In this document: one piece after another, positions 16,795-24,927 of the stretch | Numbering within the stretch: the stretch's first letter is position 1 | Layout of the letters: the number at the start of each line of letters is the position of its first letter | Source: Lachnospiraceae bacterium | GTDB taxonomy: Bacteria; Bacillota; Clostridia; Lachnospirales; Lachnospiraceae | DNA: 57,217 nt | Direction of reading: 5' to 3' | NCBI GenBank assembly: GCA_009911185.1 | Contig: QXWW01000026.1 | Coordinates: 1 to 57,217, forward strand | Program-made: the position numbers and the translations under genes | Notes under the pieces: model-generated | What the model was told of the DNA's origin: nothing | The model's database searches: none | The model's input: the letters and a program-made list of their open reading frames with translations, nothing else

Positions 16795-18900
16795 ATGATT
16801 AAATTTGGAAAGAAAGTTGTAAAACTGCGCATCCCAATCCTGATTATCAGTGTGCTGCTTTTGATTCCGTCAGTATTGGGAATTGTAAACACCAGAATCA
16901 ATTATGATATTTTGTCTTATCTGCCAGAGGATATTGAGACTATGGAAGGACAGGATATCCTCATGGAAGAATTTAACACAGGAGCGTTTTCCATCTGCGT
17001 GGTGGAGGGCATGGAGAATAAGGACGTGTCGAAGCTGAGAGATGAGATAGAACAGGTGCCTCATGTCAAGACGGTAATCTGGTACGATTCTGTGGCAGAT
17101 CTGTCAGTACCTATGGAGATTCTCCCGGAAGACATCAAAGGAAAATTTGTAAAGGGTGAAGATACCATGATGGCTGTGATGTATGATTCTTCGATGTCAT
17201 CAGACGAGACGATGGAGGCGGTAAAACAAATCCGCAGCCTGGCGGGTCAGCAATGTTTTGTCAGCGGAATGTCGGCGGTGGTTACAGATATCAAAGACAT
17301 CTGTAATCAGGAAATGATGGCATATGTGGCGATTGCCGGTGCATTGTCCTGTGTAATTCTCGCATTGACCATGGATTCTTTCCTGGCTCCGGTATTCTTC
17401 CTTCTGAGTATCGGGATGGCAATTTTGTATAATCTGGGAAGCAATGTACTGTCAGGAGAAATCTGTTATATTACGCAGGCGCTGGCGGCAGTTCTGCAGT
17501 TGGGAGTGACCATGGATTATTCCATTTTCCTGTGGCATAGTTATGAGGAAAATCAGGAGCGGTTTCCAGGAGATAAAAAACGTGCGATGTCACATGCCAT
17601 TTCCAATACCCTGGGTTCTGTGCTGAGCAGTTCGACTACTACGGTGGCGGGGTTTGTAGCATTGTGTTTTATGACCTTCACTCTGGGTATGGATTTGGGA
17701 ATTGTAATGGCAAAGGGAGTTCTCCTTGGCGTAGTGAGCTGTGTAACGGTACTGCCGTCTATGCTGTTGGTTTTCGACAAACCTATCTCCAAGACAAAAC
17801 ACCGTCCCCTTATTCCCGATTTAGGCAGGATCGCCCCCTTTGTGGTGAAACATTATAAGGCGTTTGCAGTGTTGTTTTTGATTGTATTAGGGCCGGCAGT
17901 CTATGGATATACCCATACAGGCGTGTATTATGACCTTGCAGGAACACTGCCTAAGGACCTGCCGAGTATTCAGGCGAATGAAAAACTCGATGAAAATTTT
18001 CAGATGAATACCACGCATATTCTGCTGTTAGACAGCAAATTATCCCAGAAAGAAGCAGGGATGATGAAAGAAGAAATGGAAGCAGTGGACGGCGTGTCTG
18101 CTATATTGGGAATAGAATCTGTGGTAGGACCTGCGGTTCCTTTGGATATGATTCCCAAGGAAGCAAAAGAAAAGCTTATGACGGATAACTATCAAATGAT
18201 GATGATCAGTTCAGAATATAAGATTGCCTCGGATGAAGTCAATCATCAGATTACAGAGCTGAATGCTATTCTCAAAAAATATGATGCTCAGGGAATGCTG
18301 ATTGGAGAAGCCCCCTGTACCAAAGATTTGATAAATATTACAGATAAGGATTTTAAAGTGGTAAGCGTAGTGTCTATTCTGGCTGTATTTTTGATTATCC
18401 TGGTTACCTTTAAATCCATTTCGATTCCCATTATTCTGGTATCTGTAATAGAGTTTGCGATTTTTATCAATATGGGCATTCCGGCATATACCGGTACGGT
18501 GCTTCCTTTTATTGCTTCTGTGGTAATCGGAACTATTCAGTTGGGCGCAACCGTGGATTACGCAATACTGATGACTACCCGTTACCGGAAAGAGCGCAGC
18601 AAAGGAGCAGACAAGACAGAAGCCATTACCATTGCACTGAGTACTTCGATATCTTCTGTTGTAGGAAGTGCATTGAGCTTTTTTGCAGCAACCGTAGGCG
18701 TGGCATTTTATTCCAGAATCGATATGATCGGCGCGCTTTGCACCCTGATGTCGCGGGGAGCCATTATCAGTATGTTTGTGGCGATATTCATTCTCCCGGC
18801 AATGTTTGTGGTATTCGATGGTCTGATCTGTGCTACCAGCAAAAATTTTGGACCGAAAAAGCAAAAGAAAGTAAATACAGAACATATAAAAGCAGTTTAA
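16795..18900 (+). CDS. MMPL/RND-family exporter
   Basis: This 701-residue integral membrane protein has the duplicated RND layout: one N-terminal helix, an extracellular loop (residues about 35-160), a bundle of five or six helices, then the same again. Conserved membrane motifs include GVTMDYSIFLWH in the first half and GATVDYAILMTTRY in the second. These are the G-x3-DY motifs that carry the proton-relay aspartates of MMPL proteins. The family exports lipids, peptides or drugs using the proton gradient. The next gene follows by 18 bp with AGGAGG and is probably a partner. A TetR gene upstream suggests inducible efflux. The substrate is unknown. Confidence 0.9.
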   Translation: MIKFGKKVVKLRIPILIISVLLLIPSVLGIVNTRINYDILSYLPEDIETMEGQDILMEEFNTGAFSICVVEGMENKDVSKLRDEIEQVPHVKTVIWYDSVADLSVPMEILPEDIKGKFVKGEDTMMAVMYDSSMSSDETMEAVKQIRSLAGQQCFVSGMSAVVTDIKDICNQEMMAYVAIAGALSCVILALTMDSFLAPVFFLLSIGMAILYNLGSNVLSGEICYITQALAAVLQLGVTMDYSIFLWHSYEENQERFPGDKKRAMSHAISNTLGSVLSSSTTTVAGFVALCFMTFTLGMDLGIVMAKGVLLGVVSCVTVLPSMLLVFDKPISKTKHRPLIPDLGRIAPFVVKHYKAFAVLFLIVLGPAVYGYTHTGVYYDLAGTLPKDLPSIQANEKLDENFQMNTTHILLLDSKLSQKEAGMMKEEMEAVDGVSAILGIESVVGPAVPLDMIPKEAKEKLMTDNYQMMMISSEYKIASDEVNHQITELNAILKKYDAQGMLIGEAPCTKDLINITDKDFKVVSVVSILAVFLIILVTFKSISIPIILVSVIEFAIFINMGIPAYTGTVLPFIASVVIGTIQLGATVDYAILMTTRYRKERSKGADKTEAITIALSTSISSVVGSALSFFAATVGVAFYSRIDMIGALCTLMSRGAIISMFVAIFILPAMFVVFDGLICATSKNFGPKKQKKVNTEHIKAV

Positions 18901-18918
18901 TTCAGGAGGTTATTATTT

Positions 18919-21417
18919 ATGAAAAATTTAGAGTTAAAAAAGAAATTTCAGAACAAATATATGATTCGGATTGCAGCAGGAGCGCTTACGGTGGCAGTGC
19001 TGGGAAGCGGAACGGGAATGGCGTACACCGTTCATGCTGAGAAAGAAGGCAAAGAAGTAAAGCAATCTGAAAAGAACAGCAAGACAGATAAAAAGGAAAT
19101 CAAAAAGACCTTGGAAAAAGTTCTGTCTGTTTCCAGAGAGGCCGTGGAGGATGTCGGAAAAGAGGAGACGGTCTATGTGGTGGCGAAGGCAGACGGCACG
19201 GCAGAAAATGTGATTGTCAGCGAATGGCTGAAAAATGAAGATAAGTCAGCTACCCTTACGGATGCCTCAGATTTAAAAGAGATTGAAAATGTAAAAGGAG
19301 AAGAAACTTTTACACAGAATGGAGATAAAATTACCTGGCAGGCAGAGGGAAAGGACATTTATTATCAGGGAACTACAGACAAGGAATTGCCGATTACAGA
19401 AAAGGTTACTTATTTCCTGGACGGAAAAGAAATGTCTCCGGAGGAAATGGCAGGGAAAAGCGGAAAAGTTACTATTCGTTTTGACTATACCAATCATGAA
19501 AAAACAACGCAGATGGTAGAGGGTGAAGAACATGAAGTGTATGTGCCGTTTACGGTAATGACGGGGATGATTCTGCCAGAAAATTATACCAATGTGGAAA
19601 TTACCAATGGCAAGGTCATTTCCGATGGAAACAGGAAGGTTGCCGTTGGGCTGGCAATGCCTGGCCTGAAAGAGAGTCTTGATTTGGAAGATGATGATCT
19701 TGAGGAAGGGTTGAATATTCCAGATTATGTAGAATTGACAGCAGAAGTGGAGAATTTTTCTCTGGAAATGACGATGACGGTTGCTATGAATGATTTGCTT
19801 GGGGGCAGTGATCTGAGCGACGCCTTTGATTTGACAGGTCTGGAGGATGATATGGATACGCTTACCGATGCTTCCGGGCAGCTGGTTGACGGAAGTAAAG
19901 AGCTGTCAAAGGGGCTGGACACTTTAAAGAGCAGCATGAAAGAATTTGCTGCAGGTGTAGATACGTTAAAGAACGGCATTAACAGCTATACCAATGGAGC
20001 CTCCCAGTTAAATGACGGTATCCGTACACTTTCTGGTTCTTCGGGAACGCTGGTAAATGGCGTTACCACCTTAAACAGCAGCGCCGCCACGTTAAATAAT
20101 GGTGTGGCACAGTTGGACCAGACGCTCAAAGCCAAGATGACCGACCAGGAGAAATCCGGGTTAATCAAACAGGCAGACGCAGCCATTGACAGTACGTTCA
20201 AGAGCCAGGGGCAGGCCATTAAACAGCAGGCGTCAGCGGCATTTTACAGCAGTCTTGCAGGAAACCAGGCGGCAAAGGACCAGGTATCTGCCGGATTGGG
20301 GGCTTATACCCAGGGAGTTCTGGATTCTGTGTTAGAGACGGCATATTCCAGTGTTGCTAAAGATACTGCGAAGAAAGATAAGATGGCAGAATCGAAACCG
20401 CAGGTGGTGCAGGCAGTGACTCAGGCAGTTGTGCAGCAGGTGACCCGGCAGGTAACTTCGGGTGTGACGGCTGCGGCCATCCAGCAGCAGTCTGCGGCTC
20501 TGGCAGAACAAAACGGCGGAGCGTTAAATGCAGAGGCGGTGGCTCAGGTCTGCGCGGCAGTAAACCAGGCGGTCAACACAGAGGGATCGGAGGCACAGCA
20601 GCAGATCAATGCGCTGGTTGCTCAGCAGGATATCAGCGGTATGGTGGCAGCGAATGTAAACAGCCAGATGGCAGGGATTGAGCAGCAGATTGACGCTGCA
20701 CTGGCATCTTTGGAAGGCCAGGCGCAGATCAAAGCAACTGTGGATGCATTGGTAAACCAGACGGTAAGTGCGGCTATGGCAAACGAAACATTAAAAGCTG
20801 GAATGATCAGTACTGCCGACCAGATTGTCAATGGAATTGCAGATGGAGCAAAAGATCTGGTAGGAACGGCCGTGGCGGATACCGCCAAGACAGCGGCCAG
20901 GACGGCGGCTGAATCGGCAACGCTTTCTGCGGTGGATGGGACGAAAGCGCAGATATCAGCGGCTATCAATGCACAGGATGCGAACAGTGGTTACAGTCTG
21001 GTAACTGGTATGCGGGCGCTGAGCCAGGGCACACAGGCCATGAATGACAGTATGCCGTCATTGACGGATGGCATTAACCAGTTGACCAATGGAGCTGCCA
21101 CACTGGTTTCTAATAATGGTGCGCTGACAGAAGGGGCGTCGAAGCTGTCTGGCGCGACCTCTCAGGTAAGCGAAGGCGTGGAGAAGCTGGAGGACGGTTC
21201 CAGAGAATTGATGGAGGGCATGGTACAGTTTGACGAAGATGGGATCCAGAAACTGATGGATGCTTATGATGGTGATGTGAAAGAGCTATTGAATAAACTG
21301 GAAGCGGTTGCAAAAGCAGGAAAAGAATATCAGACTTTCAGCAAGGTGGCAGACGGCACAAAGGGTTCTGTGAAATTCATTTTCCGCACAGAGGCAATTA
21401 AAGCGGAAGAACAGTAG
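18919..21417 (+). CDS. Large exported coiled-coil partner of the MMPL exporter
   Basis: This 832-residue protein has a basic start and one hydrophobic segment (residues about 15-35, likely signal or anchor). A beta-rich region to about residue 290 follows, then a long alanine/glutamine-rich helical region with repeated L-x2-G-x3-L motifs (DGSKELSKGLDTLKSS, NDGIRTLSGSSGTLVNG), as in YhgE/Pip-like and other exporter-linked proteins. No second membrane anchor is evident at the C-terminus (ends RTEAIKAEEQ). Its tight coupling to the MMPL gene suggests that it forms an extracellular or envelope-spanning part of the export machine. That role is inference. It is much larger than usual accessory lipoproteins. 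Confidence 0.7.
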   Translation: MKNLELKKKFQNKYMIRIAAGALTVAVLGSGTGMAYTVHAEKEGKEVKQSEKNSKTDKKEIKKTLEKVLSVSREAVEDVGKEETVYVVAKADGTAENVIVSEWLKNEDKSATLTDASDLKEIENVKGEETFTQNGDKITWQAEGKDIYYQGTTDKELPITEKVTYFLDGKEMSPEEMAGKSGKVTIRFDYTNHEKTTQMVEGEEHEVYVPFTVMTGMILPENYTNVEITNGKVISDGNRKVAVGLAMPGLKESLDLEDDDLEEGLNIPDYVELTAEVENFSLEMTMTVAMNDLLGGSDLSDAFDLTGLEDDMDTLTDASGQLVDGSKELSKGLDTLKSSMKEFAAGVDTLKNGINSYTNGASQLNDGIRTLSGSSGTLVNGVTTLNSSAATLNNGVAQLDQTLKAKMTDQEKSGLIKQADAAIDSTFKSQGQAIKQQASAAFYSSLAGNQAAKDQVSAGLGAYTQGVLDSVLETAYSSVAKDTAKKDKMAESKPQVVQAVTQAVVQQVTRQVTSGVTAAAIQQQSAALAEQNGGALNAEAVAQVCAAVNQAVNTEGSEAQQQINALVAQQDISGMVAANVNSQMAGIEQQIDAALASLEGQAQIKATVDALVNQTVSAAMANETLKAGMISTADQIVNGIADGAKDLVGTAVADTAKTAARTAAESATLSAVDGTKAQISAAINAQDANSGYSLVTGMRALSQGTQAMNDSMPSLTDGINQLTNGAATLVSNNGALTEGASKLSGATSQVSEGVEKLEDGSRELMEGMVQFDEDGIQKLMDAYDGDVKELLNKLEAVAKAGKEYQTFSKVADGTKGSVKFIFRTEAIKAEEQ

Positions 21418-21441
21418 AAGTCCGGGCATAGGAGCAGCGTT

Positions 21442-22017
21442 ATGAATGTAGTAGAAGAGATGGTAATTCTTCTGGGAATATCCCTGGATATCTTTGGAGC
21501 AATGGAATGCCAGGGATCTCTGGTGGCAAAAATAGATAAGAAGCAACTGCTCATATTCAGCGGGATATTGACAGCAGGACAGACGGTGGCGCTGACTTTT
21601 GGCAGTATCTTTGCCAAGCTCCTGTGCCAGAAGCAAATACAGGTGCAGGACGTCTTTCTGGGACAGGTGATGGCGGCGGCAATCTTCCTGTGCCTGGGGC
21701 TGCGCCTGCTGGTGAAAGCATGGAAGAATGAGGGGGTTGTAGAACACAGAGAAGAAACGTTTGATGTGGGTCCCTTTCTCAGACGTTATGTGCATAGCGT
21801 TCTGTTTACTATGCTGACAGGATTTGCCATGGGATTCCTGGGAACGCCTCTGGCAGTCCAATTACTGCTGGCAGTGATTTTCACCGTACTGGCTGCGATT
21901 ATTGGCATGTATACGGGATATCGTTTGGGATACGAGCACAAAATGAAGGCGTACGCAATAGGCGGTGTGTTATTGATTGCCGGGTGCGTGGATGTGATAA
22001 TAAAGTATTGGTGTTAG
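21442..22017 (+). CDS. MntP-like (DUF204) membrane protein
   Basis: This 191-residue protein has about six transmembrane helices in two repeats. The motifs GISLDIFGAMECQGS near the N-terminus and MYTGYRLGYEHKMKAYAIGGVLLIAGCVDVII at the C-terminus resemble the LGLDAFAVS...G and GRRLG...GGLILIGIG patterns of MntP manganese exporters. Several residues differ, including the glycine/alanine context around the first aspartate, so metal specificity is unsure. It follows the coiled-coil gene by 24 bp with AGGAG, and could be the last gene of the TetR-controlled operon. Confidence 0.65.
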   Translation: MNVVEEMVILLGISLDIFGAMECQGSLVAKIDKKQLLIFSGILTAGQTVALTFGSIFAKLLCQKQIQVQDVFLGQVMAAAIFLCLGLRLLVKAWKNEGVVEHREETFDVGPFLRRYVHSVLFTMLTGFAMGFLGTPLAVQLLLAVIFTVLAAIIGMYTGYRLGYEHKMKAYAIGGVLLIAGCVDVIIKYWC

Positions 22018-22052
22018 ACCAATGAACAAATGTAATTCTCCAATTTTATTTA

Positions 22053-22105
22053 CTTGACAAGTATCCGAAAACGGACTATATTTTAAATAGTCCGTTTTCG
22101 GATAC
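22053..22105 (+). promoter_or_regulatory. marR promoter buried in a perfect palindrome
   Basis: TTGACA at 22053-22058 and TATATT at 22076-22081 are 17 bp apart. A 44-bp inverted repeat (GTATCCGAAAACGGACTAT and its exact complement) starts inside the spacer, overlaps the -10 box and runs to 22105, followed by TTTTT. In DNA it could be a regulator's operator. In RNA read from upstream it is a strong terminator for the exporter operon. The MarR protein encoded at 22345 is the obvious candidate to bind it. Confidence 0.7.
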
Positions 22106-22113
22106 TTTTTCTA

Positions 22114-22318
22114 TAGGAATGACCTTGTCACGCGAAAGGGTGAAAGTATTTTTGCTATATAAGAAAAATAAAATGCGCTCGCACAAGAGGTAATTATTGC
22201 TTTGCAATGGTACTCGGCGCGTCAAAGTGTGCAAGCCAATTTCTCCACGTTTGGGATAAGGGGGATGATGTGTGCTTGCCCACTTTGTTATTAGAAAAGA
22301 ATGTTTCCGCCGTAGAAA
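22114..22318 (+). repeat. Structured intergenic repeat / leader upstream of marR
   Basis: This stretch begins TAGGAATGACCTTGTCACGC right behind a terminator-type hairpin, just as the copy at 12917 begins TAGGAAAGATCTTGTCATGC behind the tRNA terminator. Its 3' part forms a stem, CAAAGTGTGCAAGC with GCTTGCCCACTTTG, around a G-rich loop. The last 100 nt match the partial copy at 3660-3785. It lies within the predicted 5' leader of marR but contains no gene. Function is unknown. Confidence 0.5.
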
Positions 22319-22344
22319 AATGATCATACAATGGAGGTGCCTTA

Positions 22345-22794
22345 ATGAGAGAAAATAAAATCGTTAAACGTTTGTCCCAGTATAATGAAATCATAAAGGA
22401 GAATGATGATATTTACCGGGGATTTGCAAAAAAGATGGGATTGTCTGAATGTGGTTTATGGATTTTATATATACTGCGGACAGAGTATACGGCTCCTGTT
22501 CAAAGCGCCATATGTGCCTGCCTGTATGAGCCAAAGCAGACAGTTAATTCAGCCTTAAAAAAGATGGAGGCGGAGGGTTATATTGAGTTAACGCCCGGAA
22601 GCGACCGCCGCAGCAAGAAAATTTCACTTACGTCACAAGGAATACGCTTATGTGAGGAAACCGTGGACAAGATGATTGAGATGGAGCTTGATGCGATGGA
22701 GGCTTTGTCAGAGGAGGAACAGGAGACTTTTTTAACTCTTTTCCAAAAGTATACAGATTTGCTGAAAAGTTTATTTAAGGATAAGATAAGATAA
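22345..22794 (+). CDS. MarR-family regulator
   Basis: This 149-residue winged-helix regulator has a helical N-terminus, a recognition region (ICACLYEPKQTVNSALKKMEAEGYIEL) and the acidic wing PGSDRRSKKISLTSQG, where the DRR is typical for the family. MarR proteins are usually small-molecule-responsive repressors. It lies 36 bp upstream of a MATE efflux gene with which it is probably co-transcribed, and downstream of a palindrome that may be its own operator. AGGAGGT-like GGAGGTG precedes the ATG at a good distance. Confidence 0.9.
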   Translation: MRENKIVKRLSQYNEIIKENDDIYRGFAKKMGLSECGLWILYILRTEYTAPVQSAICACLYEPKQTVNSALKKMEAEGYIELTPGSDRRSKKISLTSQGIRLCEETVDKMIEMELDAMEALSEEEQETFLTLFQKYTDLLKSLFKDKIR

Positions 22795-22830
22795 AGTTTA
22801 ACAAAATTTCAGGAAAGAGAGGAAAACAAA

Positions 22831-24162
22831 ATGGGTATACAGTTATCAGAACATTTTACTTACAAAAAATTGTTTCATTTTTGCCTGCCTACCGTTGCGA
22901 TGATGCTGTGCACCTCGCTTTATAGCATTGTCGATGGTTATTTTGTTTCCAATTACGTGGGAAAAACAGCATTTGCAGCGGTCAACCTGATTATGCCTGT
23001 CCTTATGATATTTGGATGTTTTGGGTTTATGATTGGTACAGGCGGCAGTGCGCTGGTGGGAAAGACATTGGGGGAAAAAAAGCGTGAGACGGCAAACCGC
23101 TACTTCACGATGATGATTTATCTTACGTTGATTTTAGGCGTGCTGCTGTCGGTGATTGGCGTGATATTTATGCGTCAAATTGCTTATATGCTGGGCGCCA
23201 CGGAGGCTATGATAGAAGACTGCGTCTTGTATGGAAGAATTATGAATGGATGGAATACGGCCTTTATGCTGCAATATTTGTTTCAGAGCTTTTTTGTCAC
23301 AGCGCAAAAACCCCAGCTCGGCTTTCTGGCTACGGTTGTGGCGGGGCTTTCCAACGTAATTCTGGATGCTTTGTTTATCGCTGTTTTTCATTGGGGGATT
23401 GCCGGCGCCGCCTGGGCGTCCGTGATTGGCCAGTGTATTGGCGGCGTGCTGCCGCTATTTTATTTCCTGCGTGAGAACAGCAGTCTGCTGCGCATCCAAA
23501 AAACGGATATAGAACTCCCAATTTTGTCGAAAGCGTGTCTCAATGGGGCGTCGGAGCTGATGACTAATATTTCTACTTCCCTGGTAGGCATCCTCTATAA
23601 TTTTCAATTAATAAAATATGCGGGGGAAAATGGCGTCGCGGCCTACGGAGTGGTAATGTATACACAGTTTGTATTTGCAGCGGCTTTTCTGGGTTATACC
23701 ATCGGAACAGGCCCCATCGTCAGTTATCATTATGGAGCCGGGAATTACGGCGAGCTGAAAAATCTGCTCAAAAAAAGTATTTTTATTGTGTTTGGAGCAG
23801 GACTGGCGATGCTGGTTTTAGCATATTTCCTGGCTGGGCCTCTGTCGGATATTTTTGTCGGGTATGATGAAGAACTGCTGCAGATAACGAAAAATGCCCT
23901 CTCTATCTATGCATGTTCTTTTGTAGTGTACGGCGTCAATGTATTTGCTTCTTCCTTTTTTACAGCGCTGAACAATGGAGGCGTATCGGCGGCGATCTCC
24001 TTTTTGCGCACTTTGGTATTTCAAACGATTGCCGTGCTGGGGCTTCCGCTGCTGCTGGGGCTGGATGGTATCTGGTGGGCGGTTACCGTGGCGGAGATCC
24101 TGGCGCTTATGGTTTCGGCTGCATTTATCGTTACAAAAAGAAAGCAATATCATTATCTGTAA
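22831..24162 (+). CDS. MATE-family multidrug exporter
   Basis: This 443-residue protein has twelve predicted helices in two related six-helix halves, and the opening FHFCLPTVAMMLCTSLYSIVDGYFVSNYVG typical of MATE exporters (MepA-like subgroup). Other family signs are GFMIGTGGSALVGKTLGEKK and the mid-protein NGASELMTNISTSLVGILYN. It should use a sodium or proton gradient to expel cationic drugs. The MarR gene just upstream suggests drug-induced expression. A ribosome site AGAGAGGAAA precedes the ATG. Confidence 0.9.
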   Translation: MGIQLSEHFTYKKLFHFCLPTVAMMLCTSLYSIVDGYFVSNYVGKTAFAAVNLIMPVLMIFGCFGFMIGTGGSALVGKTLGEKKRETANRYFTMMIYLTLILGVLLSVIGVIFMRQIAYMLGATEAMIEDCVLYGRIMNGWNTAFMLQYLFQSFFVTAQKPQLGFLATVVAGLSNVILDALFIAVFHWGIAGAAWASVIGQCIGGVLPLFYFLRENSSLLRIQKTDIELPILSKACLNGASELMTNISTSLVGILYNFQLIKYAGENGVAAYGVVMYTQFVFAAAFLGYTIGTGPIVSYHYGAGNYGELKNLLKKSIFIVFGAGLAMLVLAYFLAGPLSDIFVGYDEELLQITKNALSIYACSFVVYGVNVFASSFFTALNNGGVSAAISFLRTLVFQTIAVLGLPLLLGLDGIWWAVTVAEILALMVSAAFIVTKRKQYHYL

Positions 24163-24493
24163 TGTTGGAGAGCAGGTAATTATACGACGTCCAGAGAAGA
24201 AGTACTGGTATTTGGCTGTCTTTTGAAAAGGTTTATACAGATGCGCTTTTAGCGCAGCGCTTCCGGGCAATCACCAGAATAAGCAGCATTGGCATACGGT
24301 AATCAGACGGAAGCATTCCGGATGATATGATAAAAGAATGATAGCCGAAAGCTATAATTTCATTACGGGGGAAAACAGGTTTCCGTTTTCATATCGTGAA
24401 ATCGAAACAATACCAGTTTCAAAGAGGGGGTTTATCCTCTAAGATAAATTGGTTGACATATGTTTCTGACTGGAGTAGATTAAAAGCACAGAG
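24163..24493. other. Intergenic gap between MATE and ArsR-type genes
   Basis: This 331-bp gap between convergent genes has no convincing gene. A weak stem, GGGGGAAAACAGGTTTCC near 24367-24385 followed by GTTTTC, could end the MATE transcript. Nothing else is recognised. Confidence 0.4.
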
Positions 24494-24775
24494 TTATTCC
24501 CGGATATGATCCAGTCCCTGGGCAATAATGGTAAGCACATGGGAGTCCAGAAGGGAGTAATAAATGGTTTTCCCTTCCCGGCGGTTTTTTACCAGGCGGT
24601 TTTGTTTGAGGATGCTGAGCTGATGGGAAATGGCGCTTTGGGACATTCCCAGTTCCTGCGCAATATCCAAAACGCATTTCTCCTGATCTACCAGCGCATA
24701 AAGAATCTGCAGCCGGGTAGGGGTTCCGAATATTTTGAATAATTCAGCCAATTGTTCAAATTCATTTTGATTCAT
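24494..24775 (-). CDS. ArsR/SmtB-family regulator
   Basis: This 93-residue winged-helix repressor has the ArsR core IFGTPTRLQILYAL, LGMSQSAISHQLSILKQNRLV and RREGKTIYYSL. The start is placed at the ATG at 24775, which has GAAGG 7 nt upstream; a longer frame reaching 24883 lacks a good site. Many metal-sensing relatives carry ELCVCDL in the third helix. Here the segment reads EKCVLDI, keeping only one cysteine, so arsenic/cadmium-type sensing through a cysteine pair is unlikely. It stands divergently to the radical SAM gene, which it may control. Confidence 0.88.
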   Translation of the reverse strand: MNQNEFEQLAELFKIFGTPTRLQILYALVDQEKCVLDIAQELGMSQSAISHQLSILKQNRLVKNRREGKTIYYSLLDSHVLTIIAQGLDHIRE

Positions 24776-24927
24776 AAGAAGACCTTCTTTTTCTGATTGG
24801 TGATATTGTAATCTTAAAAAAACACGAATAGAAACGGAAGGATTTTCGTTTCCGTGGAGTTTTTCGTAATTACAAAATACCATAGAAAGGGAAAACTGTC
24901 AAAAATAATTTCAGTAAGTAAGTGCGT

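Noticed and set aside
24494-24775. Arsenic- or cadmium-sensing ArsR
   Set aside because: The usual ELCVCDL cysteine pair is reduced to one cysteine and no metal-resistance gene is adjacent.
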